DNA from: Hermodice carunculata
Taxonomy: Eukaryota; Annelida; Polychaeta; Eunicida; Amphinomidae
NCBI GenBank assembly: GCA_964020975.1
Contig: OZ026614.1
Span: 4,581,233 to 4,645,232, forward strand
DNA length: 64,000 nucleotides
Direction: 5' to 3'
Shown here one piece after another: positions 23,651 through 37,206 of this stretch. The position numbers were made by a program, and so were the translations under genes. The notes below the pieces were generated by a model that was not told the DNA's origin, made no database searches, and saw only the letters and a program-made list of their open reading frames with translations. Within the stretch, counting starts at the first letter, position 1. Every line of letters begins with the position of its first letter.

Positions 23651-23987
23651 TTTATTTTGATTATGATTTGAGATGTGATTTACAAAAAAGAAAGGGTTGG
23701 GCCAATGGTCAAATTTTAAATGACCATGATCTATTATTCAAGGACATACACTGAGAGCCTTTTTTTTTCTTGATCAAACTTGCAAGAACAAAACAAGTCG
23801 ATCATGGTGCTTAACATGTTTTGATGTTTTACATTTTATAATCATTGACAACGCTTTCCTCTATCATTGTCATTTTATGCTTGCCCTTCGCCACCTGAAG
23901 ATTGTGTAATTCCCTGGACCCCATATGGGGGGGGGGGATGGATATAAAGTTGTGACGCACCCAATATCGTGGAACCTATGGCCCAAT
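23651..23987 (+). repeat. flank F, copy 3
   Basis: Joins the satellite directly at agatcaatgggtc; in ordinary L monomers that word continues catttcactactg. The same junction occurs at F copy 4. Confidence 0.85.
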
Positions 23988-25184
23988 CCCATCAATAATA
24001 GTAGCGCCCAAGGGTTCTTTTGGTTTTGCCAGTTTTGAATTTTCGTGAACTTGAAAGGTCAATTGACATATTAGTTTATATTATCGCAATTGTCTCCCTT
24101 CATTGAAAAATAGTGACACCAGAACGGTGAGTGAAAACTTTCAAATTAAAACCAAAATAATGATTGTCTTGTAGAAATGTGACCTTGGAGATTTTTTCGT
24201 AACATCCCATGACGATGCATTCGCCCTTCCAGATCAGCTGAGCATGACATGACACAGCACTGCATGGAACAAGGGAGCCCCAAATCGTAGGGGTGGGGCA
24301 TGGGGTCTGCGATGGGGAGGAGGAAGGCATAGTTCTGCATGTTGCCTGTCAAGACAGACTCTGCTTTGTTCTTGCAATAATGACTGAGCACACTGCACTC
24401 CGTACAGCTCCCAGAATTATTACAGAACAAGAGTGTGGCTTCTACTGCACCAAATGTATCATTGATATGGATACAATGGTTTTAAAAAAGAAGTGTGAAG
24501 TGGGGGACGTCAGAGGAGGCTGGACAGTAAGGCGGCTGCACCAGACTTCCTCCTGCCATGAACCCCAAACATGGCGAACACCCGTGGCCGGTGCCCTTAA
24601 ACTTTACTTCACACTGGAACAGCATCCGGTTGCTCTACCGCGAGCCACTGTTCCAAGATCGTAGCGCACAAGTGAATGTCAAATAAATGTTAGGTACATG
24701 CCTGCGGAACTTTAGATACTTAAAGATTACATTTTACTTAGAGCAATACTTAAAAAGTGCCAAAATCTTACTCAGGAATAAAGCAGGCAGTTTTAATTAT
24801 ATTCAGAAGTTACACTTTAATCTTTCATACAAATTATTATCATGAATATGTACCTTTCTTAATGGTAAAACAAAAATCTATGTATTTACGCATTACGCAA
24901 TACTTTTACTTTTAATTCCTTTTACGTATTGGTACCATGTTACATATTTTTATGTGAATACGTCCCTTTCAGGTGGGACTTATAAATTGGAAAAGTTGCT
25001 TTTATGAGCAGATAATCTCTGCAGCCATACTTACATGATAAACCTACCTGGCCAATTGGCTGCACCTGTAATGCTGTAAAATATTGTTCCAAATCACACG
25101 CTCAGTCAAATTATATAAGTTAGGGAAATATCTCAATCTCTCGACGATAAACAGGCTGAGGCAACCATATTTTCAAAATTGGTT
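23988..25184 (+). repeat. element E, copy 3
   Basis: Nearly identical to copy 4: the frames 24293-24664 and 27709-28080 translate identically. Those two are therefore the most recently separated copies. Confidence 0.88.
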
Positions 25185-27063
25185 AAGAGAAAGAATGAAA
25201 AATGAGGCAGCAGACCATGGGGAAATAAAATAATATGAAAAAAATTAAACAGAAACATCTCAAATTCGAACAATCTGAGAAGAAACCTGCATGGGCACAA
25301 GACAAATGTCTCAGTTTAAACAGCATCAGAACTTTCATGCTAACATAGACAGAATTAAAGATTCAGAAAAATATTGACCAAAACTCTGGCAATATCTGCC
25401 AACTTGATAGCATGTTCTTGATACATATATACAGTATCATTAGAACATGGTTTAGAAAAAGTTGAAGGAATTAAAGCACAGATGAAAGGGCAACAATAAA
25501 AATGTGACAAAAATATAAAAACTTCTGAAATTACGGCACTCTGAGTAAAAATCTATCGAGACAGTAGATCAATGGGTCCATTTCACTACTGAGGGCATTT
25601 TAGTATGAGGTTACCCGCACAATTAGTTGTTCCCTTTGAAAGCAGAGAAAGATCAAGAATAATAAAATCGGTAAATATTTAAGCTAAAATAGAAAGATTT
25701 AAAGACCAAGAACAATACTGACCAAAATCGGCCACTATTTCGAAGGTTGATTGTATGGATTTCATACATATATACAGTATTTCTGCAAAATGCTTCAGAG
25801 AAAGGATGAAAAATGATATAGATGATGGACCATGAAAACATTCACAAAAAATTTAAACAGAAACATCTCAAATTCGAACAATCTGAGAAGAAACCTGCAA
25901 GGACAAAAGACAGATATGTGTCCATTTAACTACCATGTAAACATCCAGTGCCAATGTAGCAGAAGTGAAAGACTTAAAAAATGATTGACCAAAATCAGGT
26001 GATATCTGCTGCCTATAGCACGTTCTTGATACATATATACAGTATCACTGCAAATTGGTTCAGAGAGACAATGAAAGATAAGGCACCAGACGACGGGGAT
26101 ATAAAATAATATGAACAAATTTAAACAGAAACATCTCAAATTCGAACAATCTGAGAAGAAACCTGCATGGGCACAAGACAAATGTCTCAGTTTAAACAAC
26201 ATCAGAACTTTTATGCTAACATAGACAGAATTAAAGATTCAGAAAAATATTGACCAAAACTCTGGCAATATCTGCCAACTTAATAGCATGTTCTTGATAC
26301 ATATATACAGTATCATAAGAACATGGTTTAGAAAAAGATGAAGGCATTAAAGCACAGATGAAAAGGCAACAATAAAAATGTGACAAAAATAAAAAAACCA
26401 TCTCAAATTACAGCAATCTGAGTAAAAACCAATGAAGACAGTAGATAAATGGGTCCATTTCACTACTGAGGGCATTTTAGTATGAGTTTACCGGCACAAT
26501 TAGTTGTTCCGTTTGAAAGCAGAGAAAGATCAAGAATAATAAAATCGGTAAATATTTAAGCTAAAATAGAAAGATTTAAAGACCAAGAACAATACTGACC
26601 AAAATCGGCCACTATTTCAAAGGTTGATTGTATGGATTTCATACATATATACAGTATTTCTGCAAAATGCTTCAGAGAAAGGATGAAAAATGATATAGAT
26701 GATGGACCATGAAAACATTCACAAAAAATTTAAACAGAAACATCTCAAATTCGAACAATCTGAGAAGAAACCTGCATGGGCACAAGACAAATGTCTCATT
26801 TTAAACAGCATCAGAACTTTCATGCTAACATAGACAAAATTAAAGATTCAGAAAAATATTGACCAAACTCTGGCAATATCTGCCAACTTGATAGCATGTT
26901 CTTGATACATATATACAGTATCATTACAACATGGTTTAGAAAAAGATGAAGGAATAAAAGCACCGATGAAAGGGCAACAATGAAAATGCGACAAAAATAA
27001 AAAAAACATCTCAAATTACAGCAATCTAAGTAAAAACCAATCGAGACAGTAGATCAATGGGTC
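25185..27063 (+). repeat. satellite block 2 (~1.88 kb)
   Basis: Phase markers at 25434, 25767, 26032, 26300, 26644 and 26909 give intervals 333, 265, 268, 344 and 265 (L-S-S-L-S). It enters and leaves at the same monomer positions as block 1 but is about one S-L pair longer. Confidence 0.9.
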
Positions 27064-27403
27064 TTCATTTTGATTATGATTTGAGATGTGATTTACAAAA
27101 AAGAAAGGGTTGGGCCAATGGTCAAATTTTAAATGACCATGATTTATTATTCAAGGACATACACTGAGAGACTTTTTTTTCTCTTGATCAAACTTGCAAG
27201 AACAAAACAAGTCGATCATGGTGCTTAACATGTTTTGATGTTTTACATTTTATAATCATTGACAACGCTTTCCTCTATCATTGTCATTTTATGCTTGCCC
27301 TTCGCCACCTGAAGATTGTGTAATTCCCTGGACCCCATATGGGGGGGGGGGGGGTGGATATAAAGTTGTGACGCACCCAATATCGTGGAACCTATGGCCC
27401 AAT
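27064..27403 (+). repeat. flank F, copy 4
   Basis: Last F copy, with the longest G tract of the three (14 G at 27341-27354). The junction with satellite matches copy 3. Confidence 0.88.
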
Positions 27404-28590
27404 CCCATCAATAATAGTAGCGCCCAAGGGTTCTTTTGGTTTTGCCAGTTTTGAATTTTCGTGAACTTGAAAGGTCAATTGACATATTAGTTTATATTAT
27501 CGCAATTGTCTCCCTTCATTGAAAAATAGTGACACCAGAACTGTGAGTGAAAACTTTCAAATTAAAACCAAAATAATGATTGTCTTGTAGAAATGTGACC
27601 TTGGAGATTTTTTCGTAACATCCCATGACGATGCATTCGCCCTTCCAGATCAGCTGAGCATGACATGACACAGCACTGCATGGAACAAGGGAGCCCCAAA
27701 TCGTAGGGGTGGGGCATGGGGTCTGCGATGGGGAGGAGGAAGGCATAGTTCTGCATGTTGCCTGTCAAGACAGACTCTGCTTTGTTCTTGCAATAATGAC
27801 TGAGCACACTGCACTCCGTACAGCTCCCAGAATTATTACAGAACAAGAGTGTGGCTTCTACTGCACCAAATGTATCATTGATATGGATACAATGGTTTTA
27901 AAAAAGAAGTGTGAAGTGGGGGACGTCAGAGGAGGCTGGACAGTAAGGCGGCTGCACCAGACTTCCTCCTGCCATGAACCCCAAACATGGCGAACACCCG
28001 TGGCCGGTGCCCTTAAACTTTACTTCACACTGGAACAGCATCCGGTTGCTCTACCGCGAGCCACTGTTCCAAGATCGTAGCGCACAAGTGAATGTCAAAT
28101 AAATGTTAGGTACATGCCTGCGGAACTTTAGATACTTAAAGATTACATTTTACTTAGAGCAATACTTAAAAAGTGCCAAAATCTTACTCAGGAATAAAGC
28201 AGGCAGTTTTAATTATATTCAGAAGTTACACTTTAATCTTTCATACAAATTATTATCATGAATATGTACCTTTCTTAATGGTAAAACAAAAATCTATGTA
28301 TTTACGCATTACGCAATACTTTTACTTTTAATTCCTTTTACGTATTGGTACCATGTTACATATTTTTATGTGAATACGTCCCTTTCAGGTGGGACTTATA
28401 AATTGGAAAAGTTGCTTTTATGAGCAGATAATCTCTGCAGCCATACTTACATGATAAACCTACCTGGCCAATTGGCTGCACCTGTAATGCTGTAAAATAT
28501 TGTTCCAAATCACACGCTCAGTCAAATTATATAAGTTAGGGAAATATCTCAATCTCTCGACGATAAACGGGCTGAGGCAACCATATTTTC
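27404..28590 (+). repeat. element E, copy 4
   Basis: Last E copy, directly bordering the long satellite array. No E or F sequence was seen further right. Confidence 0.88.
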
Positions 28591-29169
28591 AAAATTGGTT
28601 GAGAGAAAGAATGAAAAATGAGGCAGCAGACCATGGGGAAATAAAATAATATGAAAAAAATTAAACAGAAACATCTCAAATTCGAACAATCTGAGAAGAA
28701 ACCTGCATGGGCACAAGACAAATGTCTCAGTTTAAACAGCATCAGAACTGTCATGCTAACATAGACAGAATTAAAGATTCAGAAAAATATTGACCAAACT
28801 CTGGCAATATCTGCCAACTTGATAGCATGTTCTTGATACATGTATACAGTATCATTACAACATGGTTTAGAAAAAGTTGAAGGAATAAAAGCACAGATGA
28901 AAGGGCAACAATAAAAATGTGACAAAAATATAAAAACTTCTGAAATTACGGCACTCTGAGTAAAAATCTATCGAGACAGTAGATCAATGGGTCCATTTCA
29001 CTACTGAGGGCATTTTAGTATGAGGTTACCCGCACAATTAGTTGTTCCCTTTGAAAGCAGAGAAAGATCAAGAATAATAAAATCGGTAAATATTTAAGCT
29101 AAAATAGAAAGATTTAAAGACCAAGAACAATACTGACCAAAATCGGCCACTATTTCAAAGGTTGATTGT

Positions 29170-30653
29170 ATGGATTTCATACATATATACAGTATTTCTG
29201 CAAAATGCTTCAGAGAAAGGATGAAAAATGATATAGATGATGGACCATGAAAACATTCACAAAAAATTTAAACAGAAACATCTCAAATTCGAACAATCTG
29301 AGAAGAAACCTGCAAGGACAAAAGACAAATATGTGTCCATTTAACTACCATGTAAACATCCAGTGCCAATGTAGCAGAAGTGAAAGACTTTAAAAATGAT
29401 TGACCAAAATCAGGTGATATCTGCTGCCTATAGCATGTTCTTGATACATATATACAGTATCACTGCAAATTGGTTCAGAGAGACAATGAAAGATAAGGCA
29501 CCAGGCGACGGGGACATAAAATAATGTGAACAAATTTAAACAGAAACATCTCAAATTCGAACAATCTGAGAAGAAACCTGCATGGGCACAAGACAAATGT
29601 CTCAGTTTCAACAACATCAGAACTTTTATGCTAACATAGACAGAATTAAAGATTCAGAAAAATATTGACCAAAACTCTGGCAATATCTGCCAACTTAATA
29701 GCATGTTCTTGATACATATATACAGTATCATTACAACATGGTTTAGAAAAAGATGAAGGAATTAAAGCACAGATGAAAAGGCAACAATAAAAATGTGACA
29801 AAAATAAAAAAAACATCTCAAATTACAGCAATCTGAGTAAAAACCAATCAAGACAGTAGATAAATGGGTCCATTTCACTACTGAGGGCATTTTAGTATGA
29901 GTTTACCGGCACAATTAGTTGTTCCGTTTGAAAGCAGAGAAAGATCAAGAATAATAAAATCGGTAAATATTAAAGCTAAAATAGAAAGATTTAAAGACCA
30001 AGAACAATACTGACCAAAATCGGCCACTATTTCAAAGGTTGATTGTATGGATTTCATACATATATACAGTATTTCTACAAAATGCTTCAGAGAAAGGATG
30101 AAAAATGATATAGATGATGGACCATGAAAACATTCACAAAAAATTTAAACAGAAACATCTCAAATTCGAACAATCTGAGAAGAAACCTGCATGGGCACAA
30201 GACAAATGTCTCAGTTTAAACAGCATCAGAACTTTCATGCTAACATAGACAGAATTTAAGATTCAGAAAAATATTGACCAAACTCTGGCAATATCTGCCA
30301 ACTTGATAGCATGTTCTTGATACATATATACAGTATCATTACAACATGGTTTAGAAAAAGATGAAGGAATAAAAGCACAGATGAAAGGGCAACAATAAAA
30401 ATAGGACAAAAATATAAAAACTTCTCAAATTACGGCAATCTGAGTAAAATTCTATCGCGACAGTAGATAAATGGGTCCATTTCACTACTGAGGGCATTTT
30501 AGTATGAGGTTATCCGCACAATTAGTTGTTCCCTTTGAAAGCAGAGAAGGATCAAGAATAATAAAATCGGTAAATATTTAAGCTAAAATAGAAAGATTTA
30601 AAGACCAAGAACAATACTGACCTAAATCGGCCACTATTTCTACCGTTGATTGT
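29170..30653 (+). repeat. HOR unit 0, edge variant
   Basis: S-S-L-S-L in phase with later units (markers 29184, 29450, 29718, 30060, 30325), but the first S monomer has gatggaccatg where later units have gatggagccac. An edge-type diverged unit. Confidence 0.85.
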
Positions 30654-32139
30654 ATGGATTTCATACATATATACAGAATTGCTGAAAAATGCTTCAGAGA
30701 AAGGATGAAAAATGATATAGATGATGGAGCCACAAAAACATTCACAAAAAATTTAAACAGAAACATCTCAAATTCGAACAATCTGAGAAGAAACCTGCAA
30801 GGACAAAAGACAAATATGTGTCCATTTAACTACCATGTAAACATCCAGTGCCAATGTAGCAGAAGTGAAAGACTTAAAAAATGATTGACCAAAATCAGGT
30901 GATATCTGCTGCCTATAGCACGTTCTTGATACATATATACAGTATCACTGCAAATTGGTTAAGACAGACAATGAAAGATAAGGCACCAGACGACGGGGAC
31001 ATAAAATAATATGAACAAATTTAAACAGAAACATCTCAAATTCGAACAATCTGAGAAGAAACCTGCATGGGCACAAGACAAATGTCTCAGTTTAAACAAC
31101 ATCAGAACTTTTATGCTAACATAGACAGAATTAAAGATTCAGAAAAATATTGACCAAAACTCTGGCAATATCTGCCAACTTAATAGCATGTTCTTGATAC
31201 ATATATACAGTATCATAAGAACATGGTTTAGAAAAAGATGAAGGAATTAAAGCACAGATGAAAAGGCAACAATAAAAATGTGACAAAAATAAAAATAACA
31301 TCTCAAATTACAGCAATCTGAGTAAAAACCAATCAAGACAGTAGATAAATGGGTCCATTTCACTACTGAAGGCATTTTAGTATGAGTTTACCGGCACAAT
31401 TAGTTGTTCCGTTTGAAAGCAGAGAAAGATCAAGAATAATAAAATCGGTAAATATTTAAGCTAAAATAGAAAGATTTAAAGACCAAGAACAATACTGACC
31501 AAAATCGGCCACTATTTCAAAGGTTGATTGTATGGATTTCATACATATATACAGTATTTCTGCAAAATGCTTCAGAGAAAAGATGAAAAATGATATAGAT
31601 GATGGACCATGAAAACATTCACAAAAAAATTAAACAGAAACATCTCAAATTCGAACAATCTGAGAAGAAACCTGCATGGGCACAAGACAAATGTCTCAGT
31701 TTAAACAACATCAGAACTTTTATGCTAACATAGACAGAATTAAAGATTCAGAAAAATATTGACCAAAACTCTGGCAATATCTGCCAACTTGATAGCATGT
31801 TCTTGATACATATATACAGTATCATTACAACATGGTTTAGAAAAAGATGAAGGAATAAAAGCACAGATGAAAGGGCAACAATAAAAATAGGACAAAAATA
31901 TAAAAACTTCTCAAATTACGGCAATCTGAGTAAAATTCTAATGCGACAGTAGATAAATGGGTCCATTTCACTACTGAGGGCATTTTAGTATGAGGTTATC
32001 CGCACAATTAGTTGTTCCCTTTGAAAGCAGAGAAGGATCAAGAATAATAAAATCGGTAAACATCTAAGCTAAAATAGAAAGATTTAAAGACCAAGAACAA
32101 TACTGACCAAAATCGGCCACTATTTCGAAGGTTGATTGT
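30654..32139 (+). repeat. HOR unit 1, junction class T
   Basis: 1486 bp. The first monomer is entered by atttctaccgttg (class T), and the preceding word is gacctaaatc. Confidence 0.92.
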
Positions 32140-33625
32140 ATGGATTTCATACATATATACAGAATTGCTGAAAAATGCTTCAGAGAAAGGATGAAAAATG
32201 ATATAGATGATGGAGCCACAAAAACATTCACAAAAAATTTAAACAGAAACATCTCAAATTCGAACAATCTGAGAAGAAACCTGCAAGGACAAAAGACAAA
32301 TATGTGTCCATTTAACTACCATGTAAACATCCAGTGCCAATGTAGCAGAAGTGAAAGACTTAAAAAATGATTGACCAAAATCAGGTGATATCTGCTGCCT
32401 ATAGCACGTTCTTGATACATATATACAGTATCACTGCAAATTGGTTAAGACAGACAATGAAAGATAAGGCACCAGACGACGGGGACATAAAATAATATGA
32501 ACAAATTTAAACAGAAACATCTCAAATTCGAACAATCTGAGAAGAAACCTGCATGGGCACAAGACAAATGTCTCAGTTTAAACAACATCAGAACTTTTAT
32601 GCTAACATAGACAGAATTAAAGATTCAGAAAAATATTGACCAAAACTCTGGCAATATCTGCCAACTTAATAGCATGTTCTTGATACATATATACAGTATC
32701 ATAAGAACATGGTTTAGAAAAAGATGAAGGAATTAAAGCACAGATGAAAAGGCAACAATAAAAATGTGACAAAAATAAAAAAAACATCTCAAATTACAGC
32801 AATCTGAGTAAAAACCAATCAAGACAGTAGATAAATGGGTCCATTTCACTACTGAGGGCATTTTAGTATGAGTTTACCGGCACAATTAGTTGTTCCGTTT
32901 GAAAGCAGAGAAAGATCAAGAATAATAAAATCGGTAAATATTTAAGCTAAAATAGAAAGATTTAAAGACCAAGAACAATACTGACCAAAATCGGCCACTA
33001 TTTCAAAGGTTGATTGTATGGATTTCATACATATATACAGTATTTCTGCAAAATGCTTCAGAGAAAAGATGAAAAATGATATAGATGATGGACCATGAAA
33101 ACATTCACAAAAAAATTAAACAGAAACATCTCAAATTCGAACAATCTGAGAAGAAACCTGCATGGGCACAAGACAAATGTCTCAGTTTAAACAACATCAG
33201 AACTTTTATGCTAACATAGACAGAATTAAAGATTCAGAAAAATATTGACCAAAACTCTAACAATATCTGCCAACTTCATAGCATGTTCTTGATACATATA
33301 TACAGTATCATTACAACATGGTTTAGAAAAAGATGAAGGAATAAAAGCACAGATGAAAGGGCAACAATAAAAATAGGACAAAAATATAAAAACTTCTCAA
33401 ATTACGGCAATCTGAGTAAAATTCTATCGCGACAGTAGATAAATGGGTCCATTTCACTACTGAGGGCATTTTAGTATGAGGTTATCCGCACAATTAGTTG
33501 TTCCCTTTGAAAGCAGAGAAAGATCAAGAATAATAAAATCGGTAAACATCTAAGCTAAAATAGAAAGATTTAAAGACCAAGAACAATACTGACCAAAATC
33601 GGCCACTATTTCTACCGTTGATTGT
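32140..33625 (+). repeat. HOR unit 2, junction class C
   Basis: 1486 bp, entered by atttcgaaggttg (class C). Carries the rare variant ctctaacaatatc at about 33256, seen again 11,010 bp away at about 44266. Confidence 0.92.
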
Positions 33626-35112
33626 ATGGATTTCATACATATATACAGAATTGCTGAAAAATGCTTCAGAGAAAGGATGAAAAATGATATAGATGATGGA
33701 GCCACAAAAACATTCACAAAAAATTTAAACAGAAACATCTCAAATTTGAACAATCTGAGAAGAAACCTGCAAGGACAAAAGACAAATATGTGTCCATTTA
33801 ACTACCATGTAAACATCCAGTGCCAATGTAGCAGAAGTGAAAGACTTAAAAAATGATTGACCAAAATCAGGTGATATCTGCTGCCTATAGCATGTTCTTG
33901 ATACATATATACAGTATCACTGCAAATTGGTTCAGAGAGACAATGAAAGATAAGGCACCAGACGACGGGGACATAAAATAATATGAACAAATTTAAACAG
34001 AAACATCTCAAATTCGAACAATCTGAGAAGAAACCTGCATGGGCACAAGACAAATGTCTCAGTTTAAACAACATCAGAACTTTTATGCTAACATAGACAG
34101 AATTAAAGATTCAGAAAAATATTGACCAAAACTCTGGATATATCTGCCAACTTAATAGCATGTTCTTGATACATATATACAGTATCATAAGAACATGGTT
34201 CAGAAAAAGATGAAGGAATTAAAGCACAGATGAAAAGGCAACAATAAAAATGTGACAAAAATAAAAAAAAAACATCTCAAATTACAGCAATCTGAGTAAA
34301 AACCAATCAAGACAGTAGATAAATGGGTCCATTTCACTACTGAGGGCATTTTAGTATGAGTTTTCCCGCACAATTAGTTGTTCCCTTTGAAAGCAGAGAA
34401 AGATCAAGAATAATAAAATCGGTAAATATTCAAGCTAAAATAGAAAGATTTAAAGACCAAGAACAATACTGACCAAAATCGGCCACTATTTCAAAGGTTG
34501 ATTGTATGGATTTCATACATATATACAGTATTTCTGCAAAATGCTTCAGAGAAAAGATGAAAAATGATATAGATGATGGACCATGAAAACATTCACAAAA
34601 AATTTAAACAGAAACATCTCAAATTCGAACAATCTGAGAAGAAACCTGCATGGGCACAAGACGAATGTCTCAGTTTAAACAGCATCAGAACTTTCATGCT
34701 AACATAGACAGAATTAAAGATTCAGAAAAATATTGACCAAACTCTGGCAATATCTGACAACTTGATAGCATGTTCTTGATACATATATACAGTATCATTA
34801 CAACATGGTTTAGAAAAAGATGAAGGAATAAAAGCACAGATGAAAGGGCAACAATAAAAATAGGACAAAAATATAAAAACTTCTCAAATTACGGCAATCT
34901 GAGTAAAATTCTATCGCGACAGTAGATAAATGGGTCCATTTCACTACTGAGGGCGTTTTAGTATGAGGTTATCCGCACAATTAGTTGTTCCCTTTGAAAG
35001 CAGAGAAGGATCAAGAATAATAAAATCGGTAAACATCTAAGCTAAAATAGAAAGATTTAAAGACCAAGAACAATACTGACCAAAATCGGCCACTATTTCG
35101 AAGGTTGATTGT
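33626..35112 (+). repeat. HOR unit 3, class T
   Basis: 1487 bp. Carries rare ctctggatatatc (34132), shared with 45141, and gagttttcccgc near 34360, shared with units 10 to 12. Confidence 0.92.
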
Positions 35113-37206
35113 ATGGATTTCATACATATATACAGAATTGCTGAAAAATGCTTCAGAGAAAGGATGAAAAATGATATAGATGATGGAGCCACAAAAACAT
35201 TCACAAAAAATTTAAACAGAAACATCTCAAATTCGAACAATCTGAGAAGAAACCTGCAAGGACAAAAGACAAATATGTGTCCATTTAACTACCATGTAAA
35301 CATCCAGTGCCAATGTAGCAGAAGTGAAAGACTTAAAAAATGATTGACCAAAATCAGGTGATATCTGCTGCCTATAGCACGTTCTTGATACATATATACA
35401 GTATCACTGCAAATTGGTTAAGACAGACAATGAAAGATAAGGCACAGGACGACGGGGACATAAAATAATATGAACAAATTTAAACAGAAACATCTCAAAT
35501 TTGAACAATCTGAGAAGAAACCTGCATGGGCACACGACAAATGTCTCAGTTTAAACAACATCAGAACTTTTATGCTAACATAGACAGAATTAAAGATTCA
35601 GAAAAATATTGACCAAAACTCTGGCAATATCTGCCAACTTAATAGCATGTTCTTGATACATATATACAGTATCATAAGAACATGGTTTAGAAAAAGATGA
35701 AGGAATTAAAGCACAGATGAAAAGGCAACAATAAAAATGTGACAAAAATAAAAAAAACATCTCAAATTACAGCAATCTGAGTAAAAACCAATCAAGACAG
35801 TAGATAAATGGGTCCATTTCACTACTGAGGGCATTTTAGTATGAGTTTACCGGCACAATTAGTTGTTCCGTTTGAAAGCAGAGAAAGATCAAGAATAATA
35901 AAATCGGTAAATATTTAAGCTAAAATAGAAAGATTTAAAGACCAAGAACAATACTGACCAAAATCGGCCACTATTTCAAAGGTTGATTGTATGGATTTCA
36001 TACATATATACAGTATTTCTGCAAAATGCTTCAGAGAAAAGATGAAAAATGATATAGATGATGGACCATGAAAACATTCACAAAAAAATTAAACAGAAAC
36101 ATCTCAAATTCGAACAATCTGAGAAGAAACCTGCATGGGCACAAGACAAATGTCTCATTTTAAACAGCATCAGAACTTTCATGCTAACATAGACAGAATT
36201 AAAGATTCAGAAAAATATTGACCAAAACTCTGGCAATATCTGCCAACTTAATAGCATGTTCTTGATACATATATACAGTATCATAAGAACATGGTTCAGA
36301 AAAAGATGAAGGAATTAAAGCACAGATGAAAAGGCAACAATAAAAATGTGACAAAAATAAAAAAAACATCTCAAATTACAGCAATCTGGGTAAAAACCAA
36401 TCAAGACAGTAGATAAATGGGTCCATTTCACTACTGAGGGCATTTTAGTATGAGTTTACCCGCACAATTAGTTGTTCCGTTTGAAAGCAGAGAAAGATCA
36501 AGAATAATAAAATCGGTAAATATTTAAGCTAAAATAGAAAGATTTAAAGACCAAGAACAATACTGACCAAAATCGGCCACTATTTCAAAGGTTGATTGTA
36601 TGGATTTCATACATATATACAGTATTTCTGCAAAATGCTTCAGAGAAAAGATGAAAAATGATATAGATGATGGACCATGAAAACATTCACAAAAAAATTA
36701 AACAGAAACATCTCAAATTCGAACAATCTGAGAAGAAACCTGCATGGGCACAAGACAAATGTCTCAGTTTAAACATCATCAGAACTTTTATGCTAACATA
36801 GACAGAATTAAAGATTCAGAAAAATATTGACCAAAACTCTGGCAATATCTGCCAACTTGATAGCATGTTCTTGATACATATATACAGTATCATTACAACA
36901 TGGTTTAGAAAAAGATGAAGGAATAAAAGCACAGATGAAAGGGCAACAATAAAAATAGGACAAAAATATAAAAACTTCTCAAATTACGGCAATCTGAGTA
37001 AAATTCTATTGCGACAGTAGATAAATGGGTCCATTTCACTACTGAGGGCATTTTAGTATGAGGTTATCCGCACAATTAGTTGTTCCCTTTGAAAGCAGAG
37101 AAGGATCAAGAATAATAAAATCGGTAAACATCTAAGCTAAAATAGAAAGATTTAAAGACCAAGAACAATACTGACCAAAATCGGCCACTATTTGAAGGTT
37201 GATTGT
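35113..37206 (+). repeat. HOR unit 4, 7-mer with an extra S-L pair
   Basis: 2094 bp, exactly 608 longer than its neighbours, equal to one S plus one L monomer. It reads S-S-L-S-L-S-L and was most likely produced by out-of-register exchange. Junction class C. Confidence 0.93.
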
